Assembly (NCBI GenBank): GCA_021781495.1
Contig: JAJXWS010000015.1
Coordinates: 1 to 49,757, forward strand
Direction of reading: 5' to 3'
From: Acidobacteriota bacterium
Lineage (GTDB): Bacteria; Acidobacteriota; Terriglobia; Terriglobales; Acidobacteriaceae
Length of the DNA stretch: 49,757 bases
The notes under the pieces are model-generated. The model saw only the letters and a program-made list of their open reading frames with translations. It did not search any database and was not told the DNA's origin. Shown here one piece after another: positions 35,841-45,377 of the stretch. How positions within the stretch are numbered: position 1 is the stretch's first letter; each line of letters begins with the position of its first letter. The translations under genes were made by a program, and so were the position numbers.

Positions 35841-38614
35841 CGAGCAGACTCCTCTTCCACAGTTACGGGACCGAACAGACCGGACGGAATCGGCTGCAGG
35901 TTATCCATATCCTGCGGGACAAAGCGCTTTCCGTACCTGGCGTAGAGCGCGGAATAATCGCGCGGGGGCTGACCTGCCAGTTCATTGATGGCCGTGTTAT
36001 AGACCCGCACTTCCACAAGATTCTTGCCCGTGTTCACGGCCGAAGTGATGTCCAGACGATACGGTGGATGCCATAGCGATCCGACACGGCGGCCATTCAC
36101 CAATACGATTGCTGCTTCGCGGATGGGCGGATCCAGCAGCGCATGCATTCCACTGGCACCGGGCGGACGCGAGTCAACCGTGGGGCTGCCTGTTCCGAAG
36201 TTGAGATAGATATGACGGCCCTTTCCCGGCGTTCCGGAAAGTTGGATATTGCGCGTATAGACGGCCTCGCCGGAATAGAAATTCTTGCCGGGCAACGTCG
36301 TCCAGGAGTCTAACTGCGAGAGCGCCTGCTTCTGCGTACTACCCGGGAATTGAACATCCCACCCACGGCTCACATCCGAAAGCGTGCGCGCAGCAGGAGA
36401 ACTCTCACTTGCCTCTGCTGTGCAATTCTCTGCTGGACTGCTTTCGCACTTCGCACTCAACACAAAGACGCGGGACTCATAAGGTGCAAGACGAATGGCT
36501 GTCTTCGGCTGGCCGCTGCTCCGAGTAGCTTGCATGATCTTCCCGCTATCGGGGTCCAAAGCCGTGATAAAGTGCCCTGCTGATCGGAATTGGATCGTCC
36601 CCTGAATCGGCATGTTGCTCGTGTTCGCTACAAAGTACACGTCCCGGTCGCTCAGTTTGCGATGGATGAATCCAAGCCCTACAACAGATCCCGTTGCCTC
36701 GATATCCGGTGGAAGCGCATGGTGCAGCAGATCCGTCAGTTCACTGGTGGAATGAATCAGCATTCCCGCATGACCGCTGGACTGAAAAAGCTCTGCGGAC
36801 AGAGCCGCTATCCTGGGCGAGGATGCCTGGTCCATTAGACCCGGAGCCAACGACGGCGCCTTCCCCAGAGCGATCAGCTTTCCGCCGCGCGCAACGTAGT
36901 CTGCGATTCGATTGTAAGTTGCCAACGGAATGCGATCCGTTGGCGGAAGAATGAGTACCGGGTATGGGATCGCATTCAGATGGTCGATCGTCTTCGCATC
37001 AATGTAGTCGATGTTGTAACCGGCATCGAGAATCGTAGACATCAACTCCGGTGTGATTCTCGTTCGCATCTCGTTCGTCACTGAGACATGTCCGGGACGA
37101 AAAGCTGCCTGGGCATCATCTTCGGGCAGAAGAATCGCAATGTCGTTCGCGGGCTTTCCCTGACGCAGCAGCCAGCTGACTCTCTGCAGATATTGCATGA
37201 CATCTGGCATTACCGGAAACCACGGATTATGCGAATTGAAGACGGCCGCTGCATAAAACGCCCAACCCGGTTCACCGGCCTTGGACGGCGAATAGGGATA
37301 GCCATGACCAACAAGCTGGTTCACCCCCGACAGGAACATGCGATCGGCTTCTGCCTTCATATCCAGCGGAGTGGCACGAAATACAGGCGAGTGCAGCCAC
37401 GTCCATGTTTCAGCAGAGGTCACATTGCGGCCATAGAGATGGCTTGCCGAGCTGGCCCAGCGCGTGAAAGAAAATGCACGCCACTGGGGACCTTCTCCCT
37501 CAGGGAGATTCGGCACAGACTCATCTGCAAGCGTTACGGCGGGCTCTCCGTAGGTTTGCGAACGAAATTGCGTATGATGCGCTTCGGCGAACTGCGTTAA
37601 TGGAGAAAGATAATTTTCTCGAATCAAATCGGAGAGGGTCTCTCCCCAGTCATGGCGCACGGACTGCGCCTGAATCGAGTCTCCGGCTAGCAATTCCGGC
37701 AGGTGCGGAATCAGATCGTAGCCGCGCAGCCTGCGAAACTCGGCAGGGAGATCGCGAGTCCAGTCAGCGCCGTACACCTCAAGTGAGTCAGAAAAGACGG
37801 AGTGCGGCGGCTGATTGCCGAATGCATTCAGAAGGGGCGTTGCAACGTCCGCGAGATGCTCATCAATTGCGGGCCGCGAGAAATGATCCAGGACGTACCC
37901 TTCTGCTCCGTAGGCCGCACGCTTCACCTGTTGCCGCGTGTGGCTTGCGATGAAGAATATCTCTGTCTGCGGTCCTTTTGCTGGAATCAGCGAGCCACCT
38001 GGCAGAGCGATTTGTCGCACGGACGCAATCTCCAAATTCTGCGGAGATCCCGGCGCGACAAATGCCGCAATCAGCTTATCGCCTTCTGCGAGCGAGGGCA
38101 CAGCAGGCGTGCTCGTAGTGACAGGCATTGTCACCACCTTGAGCCGGCCCGCCGCCAGATCCAGCGTCGTTTTGGGTCCTCCGTAAGGCCATCCGCTACC
38201 CAGAGTAATATCCACTCGCATGCCGAGAGCTCGGGCAGTGGCATTTGCAAAGGAGACATCGCCAAGAAACTCTGGAGAGAGATAGGGGAAATTTCGAAAG
38301 CCTTTGAAGGAATTGTCGAGAGCCAAGGGATAAACCGGCTGAATCTCCACGCCGCCGATTCCGGCCTTGCTCATGGCCTCAAGCTCTCGCTGCAATTCCT
38401 GTCGGGTGACTGCGGGGCCAAACCACCACCAGCGCATAATCGGGCGTGCATTCGCGGGCGGATTCATGAATCCCCGATACAACTCCGTCTCTACCTGCTG
38501 GGACGGAAGCGCAATCGGACTCACCGCAAGAAGCAATGCCACCAGCATTCTGACACGCATGCGTGTTGCTGAGGACGAACCTGGCTGAAACGACCTACGC
38601 TGAAACAACTTCAT
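35837..38614 (-). CDS. Glycoside hydrolase family 106 (alpha-L-rhamnosidase-like), exported
   Basis: About 925 residues. The N-terminal hydrophobic segment MLVALLLAVSPIALPSQ looks like a signal peptide. RPIMRWWWFGPAVTRQELQ and IGGVEIQPVYPL are the GH106 entry signature, and VDITLGSGWPYGGP, the FRSQTYGEP segment and TSAETWTWLHSPVFR are typical of the catalytic part. A galactose-binding-like beta-sandwich is at the C-terminus (about 760-910; REAAIVLVNGRRVGSLWHPPYRLDIT). It removes terminal L-rhamnose from pectin-type chains. ATG at 38614 or 38563; the start is uncertain. It is translationally coupled to the downstream GH28 gene. Confidence 0.87.
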   Translation of the reverse strand: MKLFQRRSFQPGSSSATRMRVRMLVALLLAVSPIALPSQQVETELYRGFMNPPANARPIMRWWWFGPAVTRQELQRELEAMSKAGIGGVEIQPVYPLALDNSFKGFRNFPYLSPEFLGDVSFANATARALGMRVDITLGSGWPYGGPKTTLDLAAGRLKVVTMPVTTSTPAVPSLAEGDKLIAAFVAPGSPQNLEIASVRQIALPGGSLIPAKGPQTEIFFIASHTRQQVKRAAYGAEGYVLDHFSRPAIDEHLADVATPLLNAFGNQPPHSVFSDSLEVYGADWTRDLPAEFRRLRGYDLIPHLPELLAGDSIQAQSVRHDWGETLSDLIRENYLSPLTQFAEAHHTQFRSQTYGEPAVTLADESVPNLPEGEGPQWRAFSFTRWASSASHLYGRNVTSAETWTWLHSPVFRATPLDMKAEADRMFLSGVNQLVGHGYPYSPSKAGEPGWAFYAAAVFNSHNPWFPVMPDVMQYLQRVSWLLRQGKPANDIAILLPEDDAQAAFRPGHVSVTNEMRTRITPELMSTILDAGYNIDYIDAKTIDHLNAIPYPVLILPPTDRIPLATYNRIADYVARGGKLIALGKAPSLAPGLMDQASSPRIAALSAELFQSSGHAGMLIHSTSELTDLLHHALPPDIEATGSVVGLGFIHRKLSDRDVYFVANTSNMPIQGTIQFRSAGHFITALDPDSGKIMQATRSSGQPKTAIRLAPYESRVFVLSAKCESSPAENCTAEASESSPAARTLSDVSRGWDVQFPGSTQKQALSQLDSWTTLPGKNFYSGEAVYTRNIQLSGTPGKGRHIYLNFGTGSPTVDSRPPGASGMHALLDPPIREAAIVLVNGRRVGSLWHPPYRLDITSAVNTGKNLVEVRVYNTAINELAGQPPRDYSALYARYGKRFVPQDMDNLQPIPSGLFGPVTVEEESAR

Positions 38615-38635
38615 ATGGCTGCCTGTCACACACAC

Positions 38636-39044
38636 TAAGGGTTTTCACTTCGCTGCTGAGCCCGGAAACTCCAGCTCGCCTGTTCACAGAATTACTATTT
38701 GCCGGCACCATCGGCCGTCGAGGTCCGTCGAGAAGGCACAGTATCCGCAAGGCCGCCAAAGAAACTGCTTATGCGGCGCGACACACCATGAGCGATTGCT
38801 CTGCATGGATGTGCTCCCCCCGCTTTGGCCTGTAGCGAACTACGCCACGATTTCAGGACGAAACTTGCCGAATCCTGAGCGTCTACAATTTATAAAACGT
38901 TGCGTTTGCAATTGGCAACTATTTCTCGATTGAAAACTCCACTTTGTGAAGGTGCACTCGAATGCTGTGCCAGGCGTGGCTTGGGCTGGTTGAATACTTC
39001 ACGTAGCGCTACTTATCCACACGACTGCACTGCAGGGCAAAAGA
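38636..39044. other. Gene-free region upstream of the GH106-GH28 pair
   Basis: About 410 bp with no supported gene. It separates the VOC gene from the GH106 gene on the same strand and contains a good minus-strand promoter at 38889-38918. The remaining bases show nothing recognisable. Confidence 0.6.
38889..38918 (-). promoter_or_regulatory. Candidate promoter with an overlapping palindrome for GH106-GH28
   Basis: On the minus strand, TTGCCA (38913-38918), an 18-bp spacer and TATAAA (38889-38894) match the sigma-70 consensus well. The spacer is overlapped by an inverted repeat, GTTGC at 38899-38903 with GCAAC at 38915-38919, which could bind a repressor. It lies about 270 bp before the GH106 start. 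Seen by eye only. Confidence 0.45.
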
Positions 39045-39917
39045 TTACGGATGTGCGCTGGGAAGCAGAACGACATGGTTTCCATCCGGATCAGAAACGG
39101 AGATTGAATGCCGGTTCTTCTGAAACTTGAGATGCGCAGACGACAGTTGATATTCCGCCTTCTTGAGACTGGCCACCACGAAGTAGATTTGAAACTCGCC
39201 GGGGTCTGATTCGGTGAGATTTGAAATTTCAATCTGCGAAGTGGAATCACCGGGAAGAACGAGCCATGTGCCGGCTTCCGCATGTCGCGTGAGCGGTGCG
39301 TGCGTTGTTTGGAACGCCAGTTTATCCAGATAAAACGCACGGGCCGCAGTGGTGTTCCGCATGCCGATGCTGACACCGACAAAGCTGCTTGAGATGCGAT
39401 TTGCACCCAGATGCTTTCCCCGGTCATTGGAGTGCATGGAACCCGGCATGTACTGCGTGTATTCCAAATTCTGGTTCTCTGGCCCGCGCATCGTGAACAG
39501 AAGATTGCCAGCGCCTGCGCGACGAACATCCGTTGGCGACAGGCCTCGCGCCGTGTACGCACGCTGCAGAGCATTCAAATCCTTCGATTCAAAGCATACG
39601 TGCATGAACCCCACCTGCTGCGATGCATTCTCCCTGGGGTAAAGTTCGATGAACTGCCGATCGTTCACTTTGAGGAACGCCTCAGTTGGAATGCCGTTCT
39701 TGCTCCGTGCAAAGGCCTGCTCAAAACCAAGTGCTGCATAGAAGTCACGCGATTTCTCAAGGTCAGATACGCGGATCGCCACGTGCGCGATTCCGTCCAA
39801 ATCAGGAACTGGTGCTGCTGTTTGTGCTGCACACAATGGTGCGGCACCAACCAACTGAATTGCGCACAGAACTGCAATGGCACACCGAAGCATCATGCTC
39901 GACAGCACGTTTCTCAT
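39045..39917 (-). CDS. Exported two-domain VOC (glyoxalase-fold) protein
   Basis: 290 residues: signal peptide (MMLRCAIAVLCAIQLVGAAPLCAAQ) then two vicinal-oxygen-chelate domains. The first begins DGIAHVAIRVSDLEKSRDFYAALGFEQ and has QFIELYP. The second begins FVGVSIGMRNTTAARAFYLDKLAF and ends SISVSDPDGNHVVLLPS. Metal-ligand positions (H, E) are partly kept. The reaction is unknown; export is unusual for glyoxalase or dioxygenase relatives and suggests a carbohydrate- or aromatic-related role in the surrounding pectin locus. It is divergent from the GH106-like gene at 40049. Confidence 0.8.
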   Translation of the reverse strand: MRNVLSSMMLRCAIAVLCAIQLVGAAPLCAAQTAAPVPDLDGIAHVAIRVSDLEKSRDFYAALGFEQAFARSKNGIPTEAFLKVNDRQFIELYPRENASQQVGFMHVCFESKDLNALQRAYTARGLSPTDVRRAGAGNLLFTMRGPENQNLEYTQYMPGSMHSNDRGKHLGANRISSSFVGVSIGMRNTTAARAFYLDKLAFQTTHAPLTRHAEAGTWLVLPGDSTSQIEISNLTESDPGEFQIYFVVASLKKAEYQLSSAHLKFQKNRHSISVSDPDGNHVVLLPSAHP

Positions 39918-40048
39918 CTGAATTTCCCCTCGAAGATCATGCGCCGAAGACGCCTTCCCATTGCTGTTCCTGCGCGAAAGCAGTGTACCACGCAGTATTT
40001 TTGCCCAAGGGTAAGACGATCTGTCGCTTACAATCAGGGGGATCGTCG

Positions 40049-42310
40049 ATGCAGCTCAATTCCACCCAGAGCTATCTATTCATGCAAAATTGTGCCCGCG
40101 CTTTCTTCTTCTCATTCCTACTGCTCTTCAGCGCAATACCTGATCACGCACAGCAGGCCTGGCAGCACCTTCAAATACCCACAGCGCACTCGATTGCACG
40201 CCGTTGGGCTGAACCAGCTCCAGAGTATGGACCCGAGCCGTACTACGGGCTCAACGGAAGCGTAACGATCGAACAGATCGGGCGTGACCTGGACACAATG
40301 CATCGCATGGGCTTTCAGGCGGTCACTGTACAAGCAGGTTACGGAATGCTGTTCGCCTACCTGTCCGACGAATACTTTGCCTTCTTTCGCAAGTTTGTGC
40401 TGGAAGCAAAGAGACGGCATATGCGCGTATGGATTGTGGATGATGCCGGCTATCCAAGTGGATTTGCAGGCGGGCGCTTCACCACCGATGCTCCGGCTCT
40501 GCGCATGCAGGCGCTCGAGATTGAACAGAGAATTCCGGTTTCTGCTGGAGCGCATGTGAAGATGCACCTGTCGAACACAGTAGTAAGCGCGGCCGCCGTG
40601 AATCAATCAGGCTCTGCCATGCCCGTTCCGCTGACGGATTCGACCTTGGACTGGACAGCACCTGAAGGCGATTGGACACTGCTCTTGGCAGCCCACGAAT
40701 TTCGCACTTCTCCTACACGGTCTGACACGAATCCACATCGTGTGAAGGACGCTTCGCAGTCACTGGAAGACTATCTCAATCCGCAAGCGACACAGCAGTA
40801 CCTTGCATTTACGCACGAGCGATATAAGCGATTTGTCGGGGATGAGTTTGGAAAAACAATCCTTGGCTTTCGCGGAGATGAGCCTGACTACTCAATCAGT
40901 GGCCTGCCCTGGACGCCTGCATTCTTTGAAGAGTTTCGCAGATTAAAGGGCTACGATGTTCAGCCGTACGTCGCGATGTTCGCACAAACGCCATCGCACA
41001 AGCAGACGCTGCCCACAATTCATCTGACGGCGGAACAACTCAGAATTCAAGCGGACTACTATGATGTGTTTTCTCAGATGTTCGCGAAGAGCTTCTTTGA
41101 ACCTCAAGGTCAATGGTGTGCTGCAAACCACCTCGAGTATCAGGTTCATCTGAACCACGAGGAATCACAGATGGATCTGGTTCGCAGCGAAGGCGACTTC
41201 CTACGCGATATGCGTCTGGTCCAAGTTCCCGGCATTGACGCAATCTGGCATCAGATATGGAAGGATACGATCTCGGACTATCCTCGACTTGCAAGCTCTG
41301 CTGCTCATCTGTACGGACGACCGCGCTCCTTCACGGAAAGCTTTGCTGCCTATCGCCCCAATCCAGACGTCGATATGGCCCGCTACATTCTGAATGAGCA
41401 ATTTGTGCGCGGAATCAACCAGGTGGAGATGATGTACTTTCCTTCTTCCGCATCGGGCACCAGTCGTCCTTCCGCTTACATGCAAGATCCGGAATTTCCT
41501 GCACTGACCCAATACGCACAAAGAATGAGCTACGTGATGTCAATGGGGCGTCCGGATACTACTGTCGCACTTTTACTCCCGTCCAGTTCCCTCTGGCTCG
41601 GCAGCAGCAGGACCAATGAGCAGTTTGTATCGGCAGAGCGCCTGCTGAGTGAGCATCAAATTGACTTTGACATTGTGAATGAGGATGCTCTGGCAACCGA
41701 GCTCGTACTGCATGGTGGAAGTTTTGCAACCCAAAGTGGCAACAGCTATCGCACGGTCATTCTGCCCGATCCAGTGATGCTTTCAAGGCAGGCCGCTGCG
41801 CGCCTGAGGTCCTTCTCCCAGGCGGGAGGCAAAGTTGTTTTCCTCGGCAATCTTCCTGACTACGTCTATGGGCAGTCGATGCGGGATGCAGTGCCGATCA
41901 GTCCCTCCGAACTTTCGTGGGCAACTCAGCTCAACGATCAACTACCCGCCACACCCACTCCACCCGCTTATCCTCCAGCGCAAAGGCCTCAGCCGCTGGA
42001 TCTGCCAGCATTGCTGACCAATGGAATCGGCGCCGCAATCGTGGAGCCGGCAGTTAGAACAGCGACTCGGGATACAGCTCTGCGCGTGATGAAGCGCAAA
42101 TGGAAAGATGCGGATTGTTATCTCTTCTTCAATGAAGGCGACAAGACAATCGATGACACGATTACGTTCTTGAGCGAAGGAAGGACCGTTGAGGTGTGGG
42201 ATGCACAGACAGGCACGATAACACAATTGCAGACTCAGCGTGCTGGGCACAATCCAGAAGTCCATCTGGCTTTGCAACCGTACACTGCGCGCATCCTCGT
42301 GGTTCGATGA
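40049..42310 (+). CDS. Exported GH106-like glycoside hydrolase
   Basis: About 753 residues. A signal peptide (ARAFFFSFLLLFSAIPDHAQ) leads into a TIM-barrel-like catalytic region: LDTMHRMGFQAVTVQAGYGM, RVWIVDDAGYPSGFAGG, the acidic FRGDEPDYSISG (candidate catalytic acid), EYQVHLNHEES and YGRPRSFTESFAAYRP. The layout matches GH106 and related families, but overall it is divergent from the GH106 protein encoded at 35837. The ATG at 40049 has an AGGGGGA site just upstream; a reading from further upstream would have no signal peptide. It converges with the GH28 gene, with only 15 bp between their stops. Confidence 0.78.
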   Translation: MQLNSTQSYLFMQNCARAFFFSFLLLFSAIPDHAQQAWQHLQIPTAHSIARRWAEPAPEYGPEPYYGLNGSVTIEQIGRDLDTMHRMGFQAVTVQAGYGMLFAYLSDEYFAFFRKFVLEAKRRHMRVWIVDDAGYPSGFAGGRFTTDAPALRMQALEIEQRIPVSAGAHVKMHLSNTVVSAAAVNQSGSAMPVPLTDSTLDWTAPEGDWTLLLAAHEFRTSPTRSDTNPHRVKDASQSLEDYLNPQATQQYLAFTHERYKRFVGDEFGKTILGFRGDEPDYSISGLPWTPAFFEEFRRLKGYDVQPYVAMFAQTPSHKQTLPTIHLTAEQLRIQADYYDVFSQMFAKSFFEPQGQWCAANHLEYQVHLNHEESQMDLVRSEGDFLRDMRLVQVPGIDAIWHQIWKDTISDYPRLASSAAHLYGRPRSFTESFAAYRPNPDVDMARYILNEQFVRGINQVEMMYFPSSASGTSRPSAYMQDPEFPALTQYAQRMSYVMSMGRPDTTVALLLPSSSLWLGSSRTNEQFVSAERLLSEHQIDFDIVNEDALATELVLHGGSFATQSGNSYRTVILPDPVMLSRQAAARLRSFSQAGGKVVFLGNLPDYVYGQSMRDAVPISPSELSWATQLNDQLPATPTPPAYPPAQRPQPLDLPALLTNGIGAAIVEPAVRTATRDTALRVMKRKWKDADCYLFFNEGDKTIDDTITFLSEGRTVEVWDAQTGTITQLQTQRAGHNPEVHLALQPYTARILVVR

Positions 42311-42325
42311 TGCGCGCAGCGGTTC

Positions 42326-43972
42326 TTAGAGCTTCTTGTTATCGGCCGTGCTGAGATTGACATCCGCGGCAGCTCGACTCCAGCCAAGGCGGAAGTCCTT
42401 TACGTTGTTTAAGGCGAATGCACCCTCTGCACTGCGCGGGGCCGTAATGGCGAAAAAGTCCGCGCGCTCCACATCGTGCAACTGGAATGCCGGCCTGGGG
42501 TCGGGAGCGGCATTGGCAATCTCTACATGACTCATCTCAAGATTGCGCACATGCCGCACGTAGAACCCCGATGCGGATGTAGCTCCAAACATGGTCGGCT
42601 CCGGATATTTATTCTCCGACTCAGGCAACTGCAGGTTTGCGCTTTCAGCCGTCGCACCACCAGCGGTCTCAACGTAAATATTCGAGAGCTTTACGTCCTG
42701 AATGTTGTACCCGGGTATGCCACTGAGGATGGAGCTGTACTTCATCGGGGCGTTATAGCACTCCAGGTTGCTGATCAATACACGCCGCAATGTGCCGACT
42801 TGGGTGCTCTCCTTCGGTCCACGCAGCCGCGCTCCAAGGCGCATGAACACCGGGCCCGAAACAAGGTCGCGCATGGTTGTGTTCGTGATGGTGATATCTT
42901 CCAGGAGCGCTCCGTCCACGGTCTCAAGAGCATATCCCTGGCAGCCCTCGAAGACACAGTTCGAGATGGTCACGTTGATGAAACCACCGTTTGACTCTGT
43001 GCCGCACTTGATTCTTCCCGTGCGCGGAACATGGACATCCGGCGCGTACTTCTTGAAGGTTCCGTCCAGCACAGAACCCAGCTCATAACAGCCGGTGACC
43101 CAGCAGTTGGTAATTGTGAGGTTCTTCGTGGGCCGGGCGTATCCCAATCCGAAACTGGATTTGGGGCAAATGCCGTCGTCCCACGGAGAGTTCACCGTGC
43201 AATTGGATACGCGCACATTCTGGCAGCAATCAATATCCATGCCGTCGCGATCGGTATCAATCTTCAGGTTATCGATAGTCATGTTGTCAACAGCGGTGAG
43301 CAGCAATCCGAAATGACCGCCCTTAAGAATCGAGAAATCCCGAAGCAGAACGTTATGGCAGTTCTTCAGCGCAATCGCCTTATTCCCTACACCGCTTTGC
43401 TCCGCAACAAAAGGAGCACCGTCACCGCGACGGCCACGACCATTCGATAACCCCTTGCCCCAGATGAGGCCGGGGCCGGTGATGCTGAAGTCGTGAATGT
43501 CCTCGCCCCAGATGAGTGAGTTATGCCAATGATTGTGGCCGTAGTCCTGATAGGGGTCCCATGCCGTTTTCGGCTCGGCCGCATCATAGACTCCGCCGTT
43601 GTAGCCGGTCTCCTGACCGGGAAGCGGCGAATCTGCCGCGAGAATGGTGCTGCCCTGCTGCAGATGAAGATGGACATTGCTCTTGAGATGGATAGAAAAG
43701 CACAGATACGTGCCCGGCGGAAATAACACAACTCCGCCCCCGGCGGCTGCTGCGGCCTCGATGGCACGATTCACGGCCGGAGTATCCACCGCTTTGCCAT
43801 CTCCCGCAGCGCCATATTTGCGTACATTGAAGACGCCATCCGACGCACTCGCGACGGCCATCTTCTTGGCACTCGCCAAAGCCGGAATGGAAATCGCTGG
43901 GACCGCGGCGCCTGCTATGCCGAGACTACCTGCACGCAGGAAGTCGCGGCGCATGGAACTAAATGAACTCAT
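42326..43972 (-). CDS. Glycoside hydrolase family 28, Tat-exported
   Basis: 548 residues. An N-terminal twin-arginine signal (SSMRRDFLRAGSLGIAGAA) precedes a beta-helix domain starting NVRKYGAAGDGKAVDTPAVN. GH28 motifs are present: DTDRDGMDIDCC, SPWDDGICPKSS and GRIKCGTESNGGF, giving the expected aspartates and the basic RIK motif. It should cleave galacturonan or rhamnogalacturonan. A perfect AGGAGG site precedes the ATG. It lies about 125 bp after rhaM on the same strand, so they may form one transcript. Confidence 0.88.
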   Translation of the reverse strand: MSSFSSMRRDFLRAGSLGIAGAAVPAISIPALASAKKMAVASASDGVFNVRKYGAAGDGKAVDTPAVNRAIEAAAAAGGGVVLFPPGTYLCFSIHLKSNVHLHLQQGSTILAADSPLPGQETGYNGGVYDAAEPKTAWDPYQDYGHNHWHNSLIWGEDIHDFSITGPGLIWGKGLSNGRGRRGDGAPFVAEQSGVGNKAIALKNCHNVLLRDFSILKGGHFGLLLTAVDNMTIDNLKIDTDRDGMDIDCCQNVRVSNCTVNSPWDDGICPKSSFGLGYARPTKNLTITNCWVTGCYELGSVLDGTFKKYAPDVHVPRTGRIKCGTESNGGFINVTISNCVFEGCQGYALETVDGALLEDITITNTTMRDLVSGPVFMRLGARLRGPKESTQVGTLRRVLISNLECYNAPMKYSSILSGIPGYNIQDVKLSNIYVETAGGATAESANLQLPESENKYPEPTMFGATSASGFYVRHVRNLEMSHVEIANAAPDPRPAFQLHDVERADFFAITAPRSAEGAFALNNVKDFRLGWSRAAADVNLSTADNKKL

Positions 43973-44098
43973 GAAACCTCCTCATCATCAATCACGGTTG
44001 TACAGCTTGCGTTTTCTGAAATCAGACGTACTGGTCGGTGAACCTGAAAGGATTACAACTTCGGCAAGGAGTTTTCAGGCAATGGTTGTCCGCTTACA

Positions 44099-44416
44099 TT
44101 AATCAAGATGGAAGACTTCCTGGAGCGGAACCATGTTGTCGTCCGCTCCTCCCACGCTCAACGATTCAAAGTAAGGCGCCATCTCTTCCTGCCATTTTGC
44201 GTTTACAGGATGCTGCTTCATCCCTGCGCACGACTGCTCAAAATCATCGCTCTCAAGGTAGCCGACAAGTAATCCATCCGGCCTTAGAAACAGAGAGTAG
44301 TTTCGCCATCCTGTCTCACGCAGCGCGTTGATCATCTCTGGCCACACCTCTGCATGGCGCGCCTTGTACTCCTCAACCTTGTCAGCACGGACCTTCAACA
44401 GAAAACAAATGCGCAT
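44099..44416 (-). CDS. rhaM: L-rhamnose mutarotase
   Basis: Interconverts the alpha and beta anomers of L-rhamnose so that the isomerase can use the sugar. 105 residues, the standard length. Tyrosine 17 and histidine 21 in VEEYKARHAEVWPEM correspond to the E. coli RhaM catalytic pair, and the LRPDGLLVGYLESDDFE and MKQHPVNAKWQEEMAPYF segments are family-like. It is the only rhamnose-specific metabolic enzyme in the window; isomerase, kinase and aldolase genes must lie elsewhere. Confidence 0.93.
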   Translation of the reverse strand: MRICFLLKVRADKVEEYKARHAEVWPEMINALRETGWRNYSLFLRPDGLLVGYLESDDFEQSCAGMKQHPVNAKWQEEMAPYFESLSVGGADDNMVPLQEVFHLD

Positions 44417-44732
44417 GGAATTCTTCTTGAATTGCTAAATGTACATGCTTGAGCATCCCACAGTAAAACAGTTTCAGGAATGAACTTGGTTTGGCATACC
44501 AGTTCGCTTGCCGAGGATAGTTACAGTTCTCCCCTGTGTGGATGCAGTCTCCCCAGCGCATTCCGGCGGTGCATTCAAATCACCAACCGCAAGCGCGCCC
44601 TCAGCCGCATCGGATCAGCCTGTCACGCTGGAACACTCCGTCGCTGCTCATCTTCGACAGCCTTTATATCGCCACGCAGTTCTGCAGACGTGCGGCTCGT
44701 AAATAATCGAGCCTCAGCTGTCTGATGAAAAG
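44417..44732. other. Gene-free region upstream of rhaM
   Basis: About 315 bp with no supported gene. It contains a near-palindromic operator candidate at 44491-44502. Short open frames here lack ribosome sites and any family resemblance. Confidence 0.55.
44491..44502. promoter_or_regulatory. Candidate operator of UxuR/ExuR type
   Basis: TTGGCATACCAG differs at two positions from the palindrome TTGGTATACCAA, the form recalled for GntR-family hexuronate regulators. It lies about 75-85 bp upstream of rhaM. No second copy was found near the other pectin genes. Confidence 0.28.
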
Positions 44733-45182
44733 CTAGGCTTTGGCGGAAATTGCCTTGTTCGGGCTCCAGTTGATGACGTGATACACCGCCGGGATTGTGC
44801 CGATATTGCGGAGCCCGTGCAGCCGATTGGACGCGTTGAAGATGACCGAGCCAGGTCCCACCTTGACCCACTTGCCGTCGGAGAGCGTCTCGCATTCACC
44901 TTCGCGCATAATGATCAGCTCCTCATTCACATGGCGATGCGGAGGATGCGGCATCTCGCCCGGGTTCAGCGTTGTCACGTGCATCTCTAACTGATCCAAG
45001 GTTGCGGTGGGCGTTTTGCAGAGCTGGCGCACCTCGCCCACTTTTGTCTTAGCCGGCTTCATCTCGCTCCAGTGGAAGACCGTCGGCCCCATCACCGGCT
45101 CTTGCTCGGCCGCCGTGGCTGTTATCTGCAGTGCAGGCATGGCCAGCAGTCCCGCAATCACTTCGCGTCTCGTCACTCCCAT
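44733..45182 (-). CDS. Exported cupin-domain protein
   Basis: 149 residues. A short twin-arginine-like signal (TRREVIAGLLAMPALQ) precedes a single cupin domain with metal-binding residues in HPPHRHVNEELIIMREGE and a later histidine in NRLHGLRNIG. It probably binds a metal and a small carbohydrate or organic acid in the periplasm; the reaction is unknown. The ATG at 45182 is chosen because TAGGAG lies 8 bp upstream. It is flanked on the same strand by the Gfo/Idh/MocA gene (about 195 bp away) and rhaM. Confidence 0.82.
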   Translation of the reverse strand: MGVTRREVIAGLLAMPALQITATAAEQEPVMGPTVFHWSEMKPAKTKVGEVRQLCKTPTATLDQLEMHVTTLNPGEMPHPPHRHVNEELIIMREGECETLSDGKWVKVGPGSVIFNASNRLHGLRNIGTIPAVYHVINWSPNKAISAKA

Positions 45183-45275
45183 TGCATCACTCCTATATGA
45201 CCGTTCGTGCAGAGAACGCTGCTGGAGGAGCATTCTGCTCTCAACAGCCTTCTCGCTTTTTGAAATTCTGTGGCA

Positions 45276-45295
45276 ACGCTGAGAAATCTCAGCGT
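45276..45295. promoter_or_regulatory. Perfect palindrome between cupin and oxidoreductase genes
   Basis: ACGCTGAGAAATCTCAGCGT is a 20-bp sequence with a 9-bp inverted repeat around AA. An alternative pairing of GCAACGC (45273-45279) with GCGTTGC (45298-45304) encloses it. It lacks a T-run, so an operator or attenuator-like site is as likely as a terminator. Confidence 0.35.
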
Positions 45296-45377
45296 CCGCG
45301 TTGCACTGCCGCCAGCCCCCGTAGACCTAGATGCGACATGCACTCTGGGGGCTTGCCGTTTTGCGCAGCGCGCGCGA

